Shown piece after piece: positions 44,925-54,422 of a stretch of 64,000 bases of DNA. Each line of letters starts with the position of its first letter. Position 1 is the stretch's first letter. Origin of the DNA: Martelella alba (GTDB lineage: Bacteria; Pseudomonadota; Alphaproteobacteria; Rhizobiales; Rhizobiaceae); contig NZ_VHLG01000002.1 in NCBI RefSeq assembly GCF_006516955.1, forward strand, positions 124,001-188,000, given 5' to 3'. The position numbers and the translations under genes are program-made. The notes below the pieces were generated by a model. The model was not told the DNA's origin, searched no databases, and saw nothing but the letters and a program-made list of their open reading frames with translations.

Positions 44925-45763
44925 CCCTTCCCGTTCCTGACCCTGACCGGACGGCCGAGTTTCTCGCTGATCCGTCCGGCCGCCTTGTGCAGTTCGGCAA
45001 TGATCGGTTCGAGCAGGCGGTGAAATTCCGGACCATCGGAATTGCCGAGACTGATGGCGGCGACTACATCACCGCGCTCGTCATGCACCGGCACGCCGAC
45101 CGCAAAGATCCCGTCGAGATTTTCTTCCAGACAGGTCGCATAACCGGCGATGCGGCAGGTCTCGACTTCCTTCAGGAAATGGCCAATATCCGTGACCGTC
45201 TTGTCGGTATGCCGGCGGAAATCCAGCCGGCGCACACAGGCTTCAAGTTCGTCGCTGTCCATGCCGGCAAGAATGACCTTGCCAAGTGCCGTGGTGTGGA
45301 TCGGCACGGTGCGGCCCGGCTGCGGATTGACTGACATCGGCGCACCGGGCAACGACAGGAAATAGACGATCTCGGTGTCATGCAACACGCCGAGATAGGC
45401 GCTCATCTGAAATTTCATCGAAAGTTGCTGCAATTCTTCCAGTGCAGCATCGGCAAGGGTGCGCTGCATCAGATAGGATTGGCCGGCGCCGTAAAGGCCG
45501 AAACCGACGCGGTAACGCATGGTGCGCGGATCCTGCTCGACGAAATCATGATTTTTCAGCGTCGCCAGAAGCCGATGCACCACGCTTGGCGGGATCGACA
45601 GCCTGCGGCCAAGTTCACGCACGCCGATATCGCCTTCGGTGGCGCTCAGCATCTTGATGATCTGAAGAGCCTTGGAAAGCGACTGATTGGCGTCGAGATC
45701 GGTCGTGGACTTCGGCAGGTCGGTTATTCCTTGTTCGTCCAATTCTAGCAAAGCACTTTCCAA
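44921..45763 (-). CDS. IclR-family transcriptional regulator of the F420-linked cluster
   Basis: 280 residues. An N-terminal winged helix (SLSKALQIIKMLSATEGDIG, SIPPSVVHRLLATLKNHDFV) and a C-terminal ligand-binding domain (VPIHTTALGKVILAGM, GYATCLEENLDGIFAVGVPV) are typical. The frame has no ATG before the DNA-binding domain and a stop codon two codons upstream, so it must start at TTG (45763 or slightly later) or another rare codon. It is the last of ten minus-strand genes, 40 bases after an LLM gene, and probably senses the substrate of this operon. Confidence 0.87.
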   Translation of the reverse strand: MESALLELDEQGITDLPKSTTDLDANQSLSKALQIIKMLSATEGDIGVRELGRRLSIPPSVVHRLLATLKNHDFVEQDPRTMRYRVGFGLYGAGQSYLMQRTLADAALEELQQLSMKFQMSAYLGVLHDTEIVYFLSLPGAPMSVNPQPGRTVPIHTTALGKVILAGMDSDELEACVRRLDFRRHTDKTVTDIGHFLKEVETCRIAGYATCLEENLDGIFAVGVPVHDERGDVVAAISLGNSDGPEFHRLLEPIIAELHKAAGRISEKLGRPVRVRNGKG

Positions 45764-45803
45764 TCGTCAAAATGAGTTAACGTGGCGGGACCGCCCCACC
45801 GCA

Positions 45804-46775
45804 TCATCCAATGTTCATATGATCAAGCAGATGCTGCAGTTCGTCAGCCGTCTTAACACCCGAAATCACCAGTTGATCCAGCCCGACCGTCTCATATTCG
45901 CTCATGCGCCGCGCCGCATCCTCGGCCGTTCCGGCAATGGCGTGGCGGCGGACCACATCATCGGAGACAAGTCTGTCAACGCCGTCCCAGTCGCTATCCG
46001 CATAGGCTTTCGCCAGAGCCTGCTGATCGAGCGTTGCACCGCCCAGCACGATATTCTGTTTGTGATGCATGCCGCGCAGGATGAAAGCCATCTTGCGCCG
46101 AAGACCGTCATAGGCTTTTTCCGCCTCATCCTCGATCGCGCAATAGACAAGGCCGATCCGCTTGCCGCGTCGGCCGGCTTCCGCCTCGCCAGCGGCCACA
46201 TGCTGGAAACAGCTCTCAATGAAAGGCACCGACGTTGCCGCGCTGATCAACAAGCCGTCGGCGTGGGAGCCCGCAAGATGGAGCATCTTCTCGCGTGACG
46301 CAGCAAGGATGATGGGGACGGCGCGTTGCCCGGTTTCCAGCGCCCGGCCGCTGACATTGAAATGGCGTCCAGCAAAGGCCACCGTCTCGCCAGACAGCAG
46401 CGCACGCACCAGATCGACCGTCTCGCGCATCACCGGCAACGGTTTTTCCGCAGCAATGCCGGCGGCTTCAAGGTCACGCGGTGCGCCGACGCCGAGGCAG
46501 AGCGTGACCCGGCCGGGAAACATCTCGTCCAGCGTTGCCGCCGCCATGGCGATATAGACCGGATGCATGCTGAAAGGGCTCATCGCCATCAGCGCGACCT
46601 TGAGCCGTTTCGTCGCCCCGAGAATGGCCGTTGCCCGGACAATCGGCTCGCGCTGGAACAGATGACAGGCGAGCCAGAGCGTATCGACCCCACCCTCGTC
46701 CATCATCTTCGCCATGGCCAGCGTCTCAGTCCAGTTTTCACCGCCTTCCAGCGAGAACCCGATTTCATGCGCCAT
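45804..46775 (-). CDS. LLM-class flavin/F420-dependent oxidoreductase (Mer-like)
   Basis: Luciferase-like TIM-barrel enzyme, 323 residues, resembling the methylenetetrahydromethanopterin reductase-like branch. Visible motifs are AHEIGFSLEGGENWTETLAM at the start, MSPFSMHPVYIAMAAATLDEM, GRVTLCLGVGAPRDLE, and VPIILAASREKMLHLAGSHA. Members use F420 or FMN; which one is not readable here, but the F420 genes 12 kb away make F420 likely. The start at 46775 overlaps the end of the preceding PLP-enzyme gene by 11 bases. The reaction is unknown. Confidence 0.85.
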   Translation of the reverse strand: MAHEIGFSLEGGENWTETLAMAKMMDEGGVDTLWLACHLFQREPIVRATAILGATKRLKVALMAMSPFSMHPVYIAMAAATLDEMFPGRVTLCLGVGAPRDLEAAGIAAEKPLPVMRETVDLVRALLSGETVAFAGRHFNVSGRALETGQRAVPIILAASREKMLHLAGSHADGLLISAATSVPFIESCFQHVAAGEAEAGRRGKRIGLVYCAIEDEAEKAYDGLRRKMAFILRGMHHKQNIVLGGATLDQQALAKAYADSDWDGVDRLVSDDVVRRHAIAGTAEDAARRMSEYETVGLDQLVISGVKTADELQHLLDHMNIG

Positions 46776-48057
46776 CGCCCGTTCCTTCCCGCAATGTGTC
46801 AATCAGCCCGTCAAGCGTATCTTCGCCGTAGATTTCCGCTCCCGTCGGTGTCACGTCCTTCAGACCCGACGAAGTCATGATGGCAACCACTTTTCCATCC
46901 AGCACCAGCCCTCGCGACGTCGCCTCACTGGCGGCGGCAAGACCGGCAACCCCGGAAAATTCCTGATAGAGACCGGTTGCAGCAAGCCGCGCGCGCATCG
47001 CGGCGATCTCGGTTTCAGAGGCAGGAAGCGCCCGGTCGGCCCGGCTTTCAATCGCCACCGCCCCGCGATAACTGCTCACCGCACAGGCAATGCCAACTGC
47101 TATCGAAGCCGGGCCTGAAACCTCAGCTGCCGCTGCATTGGAGGAGACGGCACGCCGCAACGGACCGCGTATCGCCGGTTCGCAGGCATAGATTGTCGGC
47201 AGCCGGTCAACAAGACCGAGCCGCTTCAGCTCCTGAAAACCCTTCCACACGCCAAACAGCATTTCGCCATAGCCGGTCGGCGCCAGGATATGGTCCGGCA
47301 CCGTATGATCAAGCTGGAGAAACAGCTCATAGGCTATGGTCTTGTATCCTTCAGGGCCATAGGGATTGCCGGTGTGAAAGCGCGTCAGATTGCTGGCCGG
47401 CATGAAGCCGGTCTCGTTGACAATGCGACGCAGCACCGGCCAGCGGCGATCCTCGGGCGTGACGACGACACGGGCGCCAAGCGACATCAGAAAATCGCGG
47501 AAGGCGGGCGGCATGCCACCGCTGGTGACCACCACGCACGGCAATCCGGCGCGCGCCGCATAGGCCGCCGCCGCCGCGCCGTGATTGCCGGATGAGGCAA
47601 CGGCAATGCCGCGGGCCCCTGAGGCAATCGCTGCGCTGACGACACAGAGATTGAGCCGGTCCTTATGGCTCCAGGTCGGATTGCGGCTTTCGTCTTTCAG
47701 ATAGAGATTACCGGCAATGCCGATCGAGCGGCCAAATGCTTCGGCAGCAATCAGCGGCGTTCCGCCCTCGCCCATCGATAGGCCCTTTGCCAGAGGCGGC
47801 AAAAGCGGTGCCCAGCGATCGAGACCAGGGCCCGGCGCCTGCTCAAAAAGACGGCGATCCACCGCATCATAGTCGTAATCGATTTCGAGCGGATATTGCA
47901 TCGCCTCGCCCGACGATGCCGGGCAGCCGTCAACGATCACCGGTGTCAACGGGAAGAGACGGCTCGGATCACCGAGCGAACGCTGGCCGATGGCCAGCGA
48001 GCCCGGCGCGATTTCAAGCGCCGGGCCAGCATTATTCAGCTTCGTCTCAGACGACAT
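46765..48057 (-). CDS. Threonine-synthase-like PLP enzyme
   Basis: Fold-type II PLP enzyme, 430 residues. The cofactor lysine is in NPTWSHKDRLN (the family pattern T-x-S-x-K-D-R), the phosphate-binding loop is ASSGNHGAAAAAYAARAGL, and a Ser at the far end (IMTSSGLKD) should bind the pyridine nitrogen. Relatives are threonine synthase, cysteate synthase and ammonia-lyases. It lacks a biosynthetic context, so a catabolic elimination or replacement reaction is more likely than threonine synthesis. The start at 48057 overlaps the preceding LLM gene by 11 bases. Confidence 0.85.
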   Translation of the reverse strand: MSSETKLNNAGPALEIAPGSLAIGQRSLGDPSRLFPLTPVIVDGCPASSGEAMQYPLEIDYDYDAVDRRLFEQAPGPGLDRWAPLLPPLAKGLSMGEGGTPLIAAEAFGRSIGIAGNLYLKDESRNPTWSHKDRLNLCVVSAAIASGARGIAVASSGNHGAAAAAYAARAGLPCVVVTSGGMPPAFRDFLMSLGARVVVTPEDRRWPVLRRIVNETGFMPASNLTRFHTGNPYGPEGYKTIAYELFLQLDHTVPDHILAPTGYGEMLFGVWKGFQELKRLGLVDRLPTIYACEPAIRGPLRRAVSSNAAAAEVSGPASIAVGIACAVSSYRGAVAIESRADRALPASETEIAAMRARLAATGLYQEFSGVAGLAAASEATSRGLVLDGKVVAIMTSSGLKDVTPTGAEIYGEDTLDGLIDTLREGTGDGA

Positions 48058-49054
48058 GCGGCATGACTTCCTCTGCGAAGATCTGCATCTGATCAAGCAG
48101 TTCCGGCACGTCATTGGCAGCGAAATAGAGGCCGAGCAGATGGGTCACACCGGCGGCCCTTGCCTTCAGCGCCTTTTCAACCACCTCTTCCGGCGTGCCG
48201 ATCAGGTTGATCTCCTCCAGATTCTGCGCACCCTCATTCTTCATCGTCGATTTCTTCAGCGAGATCAGATGCTTGCACATCTGGCTCTGGCGGAAACGGG
48301 CATAGGCCTCCTCGCGCGTCTTGCCGATATGGCAGACATATTGCGGCGCGATCTCGATCGTCTCGGGATCACGCCCTGCCTCGGAGGCCATCGTCTTCAG
48401 CTGGTCGACCAGACCGCCAAGCTTGGTGACATCCATGCCGGCCGGGATCCAGCCATCGGCCGCACGGGCGACACGGGCGAGATGTTTCGGGCTGTTGCCG
48501 CCGAAATAGATCGGCAGCTTCTTCTGCATCGGCTTCGGCCACAATTCGACATCGCGGAACTGGTAATATTTGCCGTCGAAACTTGCCGCACGTTCACTGA
48601 ACAAGACGTTGAGCGCATCAACCCCCTCTTCCACCATATCGCCGCGATGGGCGCCGGAATCCGGCCACAGCGCATCAAATTCCTCGCGGTAGGCGCCAAC
48701 GCCGACGCCAATCTCGACGCGGCCGCCGGAAAGATGATCAAGCGTTGCGATCTGCTTGGCGGTGACCACGATATCGCGGCGCATCGGCAGCACCAGAACA
48801 CCGGTGCCAAAGCGCAGCGTCTTGGTATGGGCGGCCAGATAGGCATAGGTGATCAGCGGCTCCCAGAAACGCGGCGGGGTTGGAAATTCCTCACGCACAT
48901 AATGCTGGGTGGTCATGTGATCATTGCCCCAGACCGAGTGATAGCCGTGCTTTTCGGCATGCTGGGCAATCTGAAGAAGGGTTTCGGGTGACGAGAACGG
49001 GATCGGATAGGTCAAACCTTCCATACCCGTGGGCAATCCTGCGCTGACCAGCAT
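48047..49054 (-). CDS. LLM-class flavin/F420-dependent oxidoreductase
   Basis: Luciferase-like enzyme, 335 residues, of the group often annotated as F420-dependent (TIGR03619-like). Motifs are HAEKHGYHSVWGNDHMTTQH, FGTGVLVLPMRRDIVVTAKQ, GRVEIGVGVGAYREEFDALW and KLPIYFGGNSPKHLARVARA. It may accept hydride from reduced F420 or be an FMN monooxygenase. It follows hyuB after two bases, so it is translated with the hydantoinase subunits. Confidence 0.87.
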   Translation of the reverse strand: MLVSAGLPTGMEGLTYPIPFSSPETLLQIAQHAEKHGYHSVWGNDHMTTQHYVREEFPTPPRFWEPLITYAYLAAHTKTLRFGTGVLVLPMRRDIVVTAKQIATLDHLSGGRVEIGVGVGAYREEFDALWPDSGAHRGDMVEEGVDALNVLFSERAASFDGKYYQFRDVELWPKPMQKKLPIYFGGNSPKHLARVARAADGWIPAGMDVTKLGGLVDQLKTMASEAGRDPETIEIAPQYVCHIGKTREEAYARFRQSQMCKHLISLKKSTMKNEGAQNLEEINLIGTPEEVVEKALKARAAGVTHLLGLYFAANDVPELLDQMQIFAEEVMPHVV

Positions 49055-49056
49055 GC

Positions 49057-50844
49057 TTATTCTCCCTCGTTGGCGGTGTCTGCAAGACCCGCTTTTTCAA
49101 TCATGGCCTGCCGCAGCAACGCCGTTTGTTCATGGTTGATGGCGAAAGCCTCATCGAGCACCACGCCATAATCACGCCGGGCCGCAGCAAGCGAGACACG
49201 TCCTTCGGCAACATCGTCCTGAACCTTTTCGACCGGACGCAGGAAGGGGTGACCGATACCGCCGCCGCCGGGCATCTCGATCAAGAGTCGGTCTCCGTAG
49301 GGGACTGTCTGCTGACCCTTGCCGCGCATTTTCTTGCCGGAGGAAACGCTGAGAATGCCCGCTGCACCATCCAGCCCGCCATCGCGGCCGCGCGGGGGGA
49401 AATCGACACGGTCGTAATTGGCACTGATGGCGAAGGGGGCTTCGTCCAGCGTATTGACCTCCATCACCTGACCAAGGCCGCCGCGATAAAGCCCGGCACC
49501 ACCAGAATCGACGCGATATTCCTTGCGCAGGAAGATGATCGGAGATCCGGCCTCGGTGATTTCAACGGGAACGTTGCGAACACCGGAGGGAAAGGCGGTG
49601 GCTGAAAGCCCGTCTTTTCCAGGGCGCGCACCTGCCCCGCCGGAATGGAAACTCATCACGGTGAAGGTCTTGGCCTTCGCTAGCGTTTCGGGACTGGCTT
49701 CGACCCGGCCGGGACCGCCCATGGCAAACAGGTTCCACAGACATGATGTGCCCTCTGCCGGAACCGGCAGATTTTCGCCGGTCTTGGTTTTTGCCTGCGC
49801 CAGGCAGCCGAAGGTGACATCGGGCAGCAATTGCCCGGTGATGTGGCGGGTGGCCACCGGCAGCGGATGCTTGGCATTGAGGATGCAGTTTTCCGGCGTG
49901 CGGATGATGATCGGCGCCAGCGACGCGGCATTGTTCGGCACCTTGGGCGCGACAATGCACTTCACCCCGAAGCTGGTATAGGCCTCCGTATAGCAGAACG
50001 GCACATTGATGCCGAAGGAGGACGGCGGCGAGGTGCCGTCGAAATCGACGATGATGTGATCATCGGCAATCGTCAGCGTCGCGACGAGATCGATCGGCCG
50101 GTCATAGCCGTCAACCCGCATCGTGTTCGAATAGGTGCCGGGCTCAACCGCGGCGATTGCTTCAAGCATCGCCACTTTCGTCTTTTCGAGGATATGTTCG
50201 CCCAGGACATCAAGCGTATCGATGCCGAACTCTTCCATCATCTCGATCAGACGGTTGCCGCCAATATCGTTGCAGGCTGCCAGCGAATAGATATCGCCGA
50301 CGACCTGAACCGGCTCGCGCACATTGGTGCGGATCAGCGCGGTCAGCGTCGCATCCACCGTGCCCTCGCGGGCGAGATACATGAGCGGCACGTGAATGCC
50401 TTCCTCATAGACCTGCCGGGCATCGGGGCCCATGCCGCGCCCGCCGACATCGACCACATGGCAGGTGCAGGCGAACAGGCCCACCACCTGGCCGCCGAAA
50501 AAGGTCGGCGTCACCACGGTGAAGTCATGCAGATGGCCGGTTCCCTTCCATGGATCATTGGTGATGAAACTGTCACCCGGCTTCATCGTCTCGACGGGAA
50601 AGTCATGGAGGAAGTGAACGACGGCGCGCGCCATGGAATTGACGTGACCGGGGGTGCCGGTCACCGCCTGGGCCAGCATTTCCCCCTTCGTATTGAAGAC
50701 ACCGGCCGAAACATCGCCGGCTTCGCGGGTGGAGGTGGAAAAGCCGGTCCGGATCAATGCCTGCGCCTGTTCCTCAACAACCGAGATCAGCCGGTCCCAC
50801 ATGATCTGGAACTGAATGACCGAGAAAGTATTATGCTCTGACAT
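49057..50844 (-). CDS. hyuB: Hydantoinase B / oxoprolinase family subunit
   Basis: 595 residues, the partner of HyuA in ATP-dependent opening of cyclic amides (5-oxoproline, N-methylhydantoin) or in related carboxylases. Typical sequences are GVFNTKGEMLAQAVTGTPGH, DSFITNDPWKGTGHLHDFTV, ACTCHVVDVGGRGMGPDARQ and the C-terminal LLIEMPGGGGIGHPFLRPVE. The start overlaps the hyuA stop by one base (TAATG). It sits between hyuA and an LLM gene. Confidence 0.93.
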   Translation of the reverse strand: MSEHNTFSVIQFQIMWDRLISVVEEQAQALIRTGFSTSTREAGDVSAGVFNTKGEMLAQAVTGTPGHVNSMARAVVHFLHDFPVETMKPGDSFITNDPWKGTGHLHDFTVVTPTFFGGQVVGLFACTCHVVDVGGRGMGPDARQVYEEGIHVPLMYLAREGTVDATLTALIRTNVREPVQVVGDIYSLAACNDIGGNRLIEMMEEFGIDTLDVLGEHILEKTKVAMLEAIAAVEPGTYSNTMRVDGYDRPIDLVATLTIADDHIIVDFDGTSPPSSFGINVPFCYTEAYTSFGVKCIVAPKVPNNAASLAPIIIRTPENCILNAKHPLPVATRHITGQLLPDVTFGCLAQAKTKTGENLPVPAEGTSCLWNLFAMGGPGRVEASPETLAKAKTFTVMSFHSGGAGARPGKDGLSATAFPSGVRNVPVEITEAGSPIIFLRKEYRVDSGGAGLYRGGLGQVMEVNTLDEAPFAISANYDRVDFPPRGRDGGLDGAAGILSVSSGKKMRGKGQQTVPYGDRLLIEMPGGGGIGHPFLRPVEKVQDDVAEGRVSLAAARRDYGVVLDEAFAINHEQTALLRQAMIEKAGLADTANEGE

Positions 50845-52925
50845 TAGACGTCTTTCCGTTCAAGAATGATGTGGCCGAGCGAATTGACCTGGGCGCGATA
50901 GCGTGCCGTCACGACCGTGGTGGTCTCGTCCTCGACGATGATCGCCGGACCGTCGACGACGACATCGGGGGTCAGTGCAGCCCGTTCAAAGACCCCGGCT
51001 TCAACCATGGAATTGCTCAAGGGATCGGCCACCTGCCGGGTCTTTTGCGGGGCAAGCAGCACAGGAGTGGTTGAGAACGCGGCCTGTTCTGCCGGTTTCA
51101 TCGCCGTCGCCAGCCTGAGCGACCAGCCGCTGACCTCGACACTCAAACCCGGAATGGAGCGTCCGAACTTTTCCACATAGGCCTTGATGAACAGCGCCTC
51201 GAGCGTTTCTGCCGCAGCATCGTCGAACGGTGTTTCGGGAATATCGACGGTGATCTCGTGGCCTTGGCCCGCATAGCGCATATCCGCCGTCCAGCTGGCG
51301 ACCAGCGGCTGATCACCGGCACCGGGGGCCACAATTGTATGTGCCTTTTCATAAAGCGTTGCGCGCAATGCATTGACGGCGGCAATATCGAAAGTCGCAT
51401 CAAGGCTGGTATAGCGGCTCTGGGCGATCTCGAAGGCAATCGGTGCCAGCAGGAAGCCGACGGCCGAGCCAACACCGGCGCTGGCCGGAATGACGACGCG
51501 GGAAATGCCGAGCTTCTCGGCAAGCCGTGCGGCATGAAGGGGGGCGGCCCCGCCAAAGGCGATCATGGTGCGCCCCTTCAGATCGCGGCCAAGCTCGACG
51601 GCATGAACGCGCGAGGCATTGGCCATGTTTTCTTCCACGACCTCGGAAATGCCGAGTGCGGCATCGAAGAGTTCGAGATCAAGCGGTTCGCCGACATGGG
51701 CCATGATCGCCGCTTCCGCCTTGGCCTTGTTCATCGGGATGGTGCCGCCGGCAAAGTGATCCGGATCGATGCGTCCAAGCACGACATTGCCATCCGTCAC
51801 GGTCGCCATGTCACCGCCGCGGTCATAACTGGCCGGTCCCGGTTCGGAGCCCATGCTGTCCGGCCCGATCTGGATGCGCGCCATCTCGTCCACACGGGCA
51901 ACCGAACCGCCGCCGGCGCCGATCTCAACCATATCGATCACCGGAATGCGGATCGGCAGGCCGGATCCCTTCAGAAAACGGTATTGCCGCGCCACCTCGA
52001 AGGAGCGGGAATAATGCGGCTGGCTGTCCTCGATCAGGCAGATCTTGGCCGTGGTGCCGCCCATGTCAAAGGAAACGATATCGTCAAAGGCACATTCAGA
52101 GGCCACATGGGCGGCCAGAATGGCGCCACCGGCCGGACCGCTTTCGACAAGGCGGATCGGGAAACGGCGCGCCAGATCGACATCGGTCAGCCCGCCAGCC
52201 GAGGTGATCATGAAGAAGGGGCAATCGGCGCCCATCTTCGAAAGTGCGATCACCAGACGGCTGAGATAGCTTGCCATGACCGGCTGGATATAGGCATTGG
52301 CGGTGGCGGTCGACCAACGCTCATATTCACGGATTTCCGGGCAAACCTCGGAAGAAAGCGTGATTGAAATGTCAGGAAGCTCTTCGGCGATGATGTCGCG
52401 GGTACGTTCTTCATGGCCGGAATTGGCGTAGGAGTGAAGGAAGCAGATGGCGACAGCGCCAACCTCTTCTTCGCGAAGCGACGCGCAGACGGCGCGGATT
52501 GCCGCCTCGTCCAGCGCTTCGATCTCGCGGCCCCCGGCCGCAATCCGCCCGCGAATGCCGTAGCGCAGATGGCGCGGCACCAGCGAGGGCGGGCGATCCA
52601 TCATGATGTCATATTGCTCGAAACGGTTCTCATAGGCCATTTCGATGGAATCGCGGAACCCTTCGGTCACCAGCATCGCCGTCTTCGCGCCCTTGCGCTC
52701 GATAATGGCATTGGTGGCAAGCGTGGTACCATGGATGATGATCGAAAGATCAGAGGCGGAAAGTCCCGCTTTCTTCAGGATCTGATCAATACCCGTCAGC
52801 ACACCCTCTTCAGGGGCGCGTGGCGTGGTCAGTACCTTGGTCGTGACCCGCTCGCCGCCTGCCTCCAGGGCAAGGTCGGTGAATGTGCCGCCGATATCGA
52901 CGGCCAGCCGCGCCTTTGCAGTCAT
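50844..52925 (-). CDS. hyuA: Hydantoinase A / oxoprolinase family subunit
   Basis: 693 residues; the ATP-binding, actin-like subunit. AKARLAVDIGGTFTDLALE at the start is the phosphate loop; IIHGTTLATNAIIERKGAKT, FDMGGTTAKICLIED and the GAGGGSVARVDE motif are family marks. With HyuB it hydrolyses a ring amide at the cost of ATP; the acetophenone and acetone carboxylases are distant relatives. The exact substrate cannot be read. The start overlaps the livF stop (ATGA), so transport and ring opening are coupled. Confidence 0.93.
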   Translation of the reverse strand: MTAKARLAVDIGGTFTDLALEAGGERVTTKVLTTPRAPEEGVLTGIDQILKKAGLSASDLSIIIHGTTLATNAIIERKGAKTAMLVTEGFRDSIEMAYENRFEQYDIMMDRPPSLVPRHLRYGIRGRIAAGGREIEALDEAAIRAVCASLREEEVGAVAICFLHSYANSGHEERTRDIIAEELPDISITLSSEVCPEIREYERWSTATANAYIQPVMASYLSRLVIALSKMGADCPFFMITSAGGLTDVDLARRFPIRLVESGPAGGAILAAHVASECAFDDIVSFDMGGTTAKICLIEDSQPHYSRSFEVARQYRFLKGSGLPIRIPVIDMVEIGAGGGSVARVDEMARIQIGPDSMGSEPGPASYDRGGDMATVTDGNVVLGRIDPDHFAGGTIPMNKAKAEAAIMAHVGEPLDLELFDAALGISEVVEENMANASRVHAVELGRDLKGRTMIAFGGAAPLHAARLAEKLGISRVVIPASAGVGSAVGFLLAPIAFEIAQSRYTSLDATFDIAAVNALRATLYEKAHTIVAPGAGDQPLVASWTADMRYAGQGHEITVDIPETPFDDAAAETLEALFIKAYVEKFGRSIPGLSVEVSGWSLRLATAMKPAEQAAFSTTPVLLAPQKTRQVADPLSNSMVEAGVFERAALTPDVVVDGPAIIVEDETTTVVTARYRAQVNSLGHIILERKDV

Positions 52926-53656
52926 TCGCTTATGTCCTTCGTGATGTTGCCACCCAGATAGGCGTGGCGAATATTCGGGTCGTTGCGCACATCAGCGGCA
53001 GGCCCTTCAAGAAATTTGCGTCCCATTTCGAGCACGATCGCCGTATCGGAAATCAGCAATGCGCCGTGGACATTCTGCTCGACGATCAGCACGGTAACGC
53101 CGCGCGCGGAAATTTCGCGCACCATGTCAAAGACTTCGCCCTGCGTCTTTGGCGACAGGCCGAGCGAAGGTTCATCCAGCAGCAGCATGGAGGGTTCGGC
53201 CAGCAGCACCATCGCCGTTTCAAGGATCTGCTGTTCGCCGCCCGACATATTACCGGCCTTCAGGCGAAACTTGCGCTTGAGCACCGGAAAGGCTTCCAGC
53301 ATGCGCTCGATGCGCTTTGCATGTTCGCGGGCGGGCAGCGTGTAGCAACCCATCTTCAGATTTTCCGACACCGTCATCTCGGCGAAATTGCAGCGCCCCT
53401 GCGGCACGAAGCCGATGCCCATGCGATGCCGGTCGAACGGATCCGCTTTCTCGATTGCCTGCCCCTTGAAGACGACCGAGCCGCCCAGGTGATCGCAGGA
53501 GCCGTAAATCGCCCGCATCAGCGTCGATTTTCCGGCACCATTGCCGCCGACCAGCGTGGTGATGGAACCCTTTTGAAGCGCGAAGGAAACGCTGTGGACA
53601 ATCGCCTTTCCGCCATAACCGGCAGAAAGGTCTTTCAGTTCAAGAAGCGTTTCCAA
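52922..53656 (-). CDS. livF: Branched-chain-type ABC transporter ATP-binding protein LivF (TTG start)
   Basis: ATPase, 244 residues. Walker A LVGGNGAGKSTLMRAI, signature MSGGEQQILETAMVLL, Walker B MLLLDEPSLGLSP, and VLIVEQNVHGALLI are LivF marks. The start chosen is a TTG at 53656: GGAGG lies six bases upstream and the product then begins METLLELKDLSAGYGG, as LivF proteins do. An ATG at 53704 would add 16 residues unlike the family. It overlaps livG by 17 bases. Confidence 0.9.
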   Translation of the reverse strand: METLLELKDLSAGYGGKAIVHSVSFALQKGSITTLVGGNGAGKSTLMRAIYGSCDHLGGSVVFKGQAIEKADPFDRHRMGIGFVPQGRCNFAEMTVSENLKMGCYTLPAREHAKRIERMLEAFPVLKRKFRLKAGNMSGGEQQILETAMVLLAEPSMLLLDEPSLGLSPKTQGEVFDMVREISARGVTVLIVEQNVHGALLISDTAIVLEMGRKFLEGPAADVRNDPNIRHAYLGGNITKDISE

Positions 53657-54422
53657 GATAGGCCTCCAATACGCGCTGGTCGTTTTGAACCGTTGCCGGA
53701 TCACCCTCGGTCATCTTCGTCCCGTTGACGAAAACGACGACGCGTTCACTGAGCCGCATGACGAATTCGACATTGTGCTCGACAATGACGAAGCTTTCAC
53801 CGGCAGCGTGAAGGTTGAGAATAACCTCCTCGATCTCGCGGATGCGGCTTGGATTGACGCCCGCCACCGGCTCGTCAAGGATCAAAAGCTTGGGCCGCAC
53901 CATCAGCCCAGCGGCCAGCGCCACAAGCTTTTTCTGGCCATAGGACAGAATGCCGGTCGGCGCGTCGAAATAGCGTCTGAGGCCGATCATGTCGGTCAGC
54001 TCATTGGCACGGACCATGGCTTCCTCGACGGCCCGGCGCATGGCCGGCGTGCGCAGGAAATCATCAAGCCAGTTGACCTTCTGGAACGGCCGCATGGCCT
54101 GAAGCAGGTTTTCCTTCAGCGTCATCTGCTCATAGATGCGCACGGTCTGGAAGGTGCGGATCAGCCCGGCCTTGGCAATGGCTTCCGCCGGAAGCCCGGT
54201 AATATCTGTGCCGTCGAGAATAACCGAACCGGAATCGGGCTTCTGAAAGCCGGACAGGCAATCGATCGTCGTGCTCTTGCCCGAGCCATTCGGCCCGATA
54301 ATGCCGGTGATCGTGTTATGCGGCACATCGAAGGACATGTCTTCAACCGCATGCACACCGGCAAAGCTCTTGTGAAGGGCGCTAACCGTCAGCAGACCCG
54401 GCGCCTTGGTTTCGTTGGTCAT
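53640..54422 (-). CDS. livG: Branched-chain-type ABC transporter ATP-binding protein LivG
   Basis: ATPase, 260 residues. Walker A IIGPNGSGKSTTIDCL, the long LivG insert after the Q-loop (IRTFQTVRIYEQMTLKENLL), signature LSYGQKKLVALAAGLM and Walker B LILDEPVAGVNP are present, and VIVEHNVEFVMRLSERVVVF ends the core. The start overlaps the livM stop by four bases. Confidence 0.94.
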   Translation of the reverse strand: MTNETKAPGLLTVSALHKSFAGVHAVEDMSFDVPHNTITGIIGPNGSGKSTTIDCLSGFQKPDSGSVILDGTDITGLPAEAIAKAGLIRTFQTVRIYEQMTLKENLLQAMRPFQKVNWLDDFLRTPAMRRAVEEAMVRANELTDMIGLRRYFDAPTGILSYGQKKLVALAAGLMVRPKLLILDEPVAGVNPSRIREIEEVILNLHAAGESFVIVEHNVEFVMRLSERVVVFVNGTKMTEGDPATVQNDQRVLEAYLGNAS

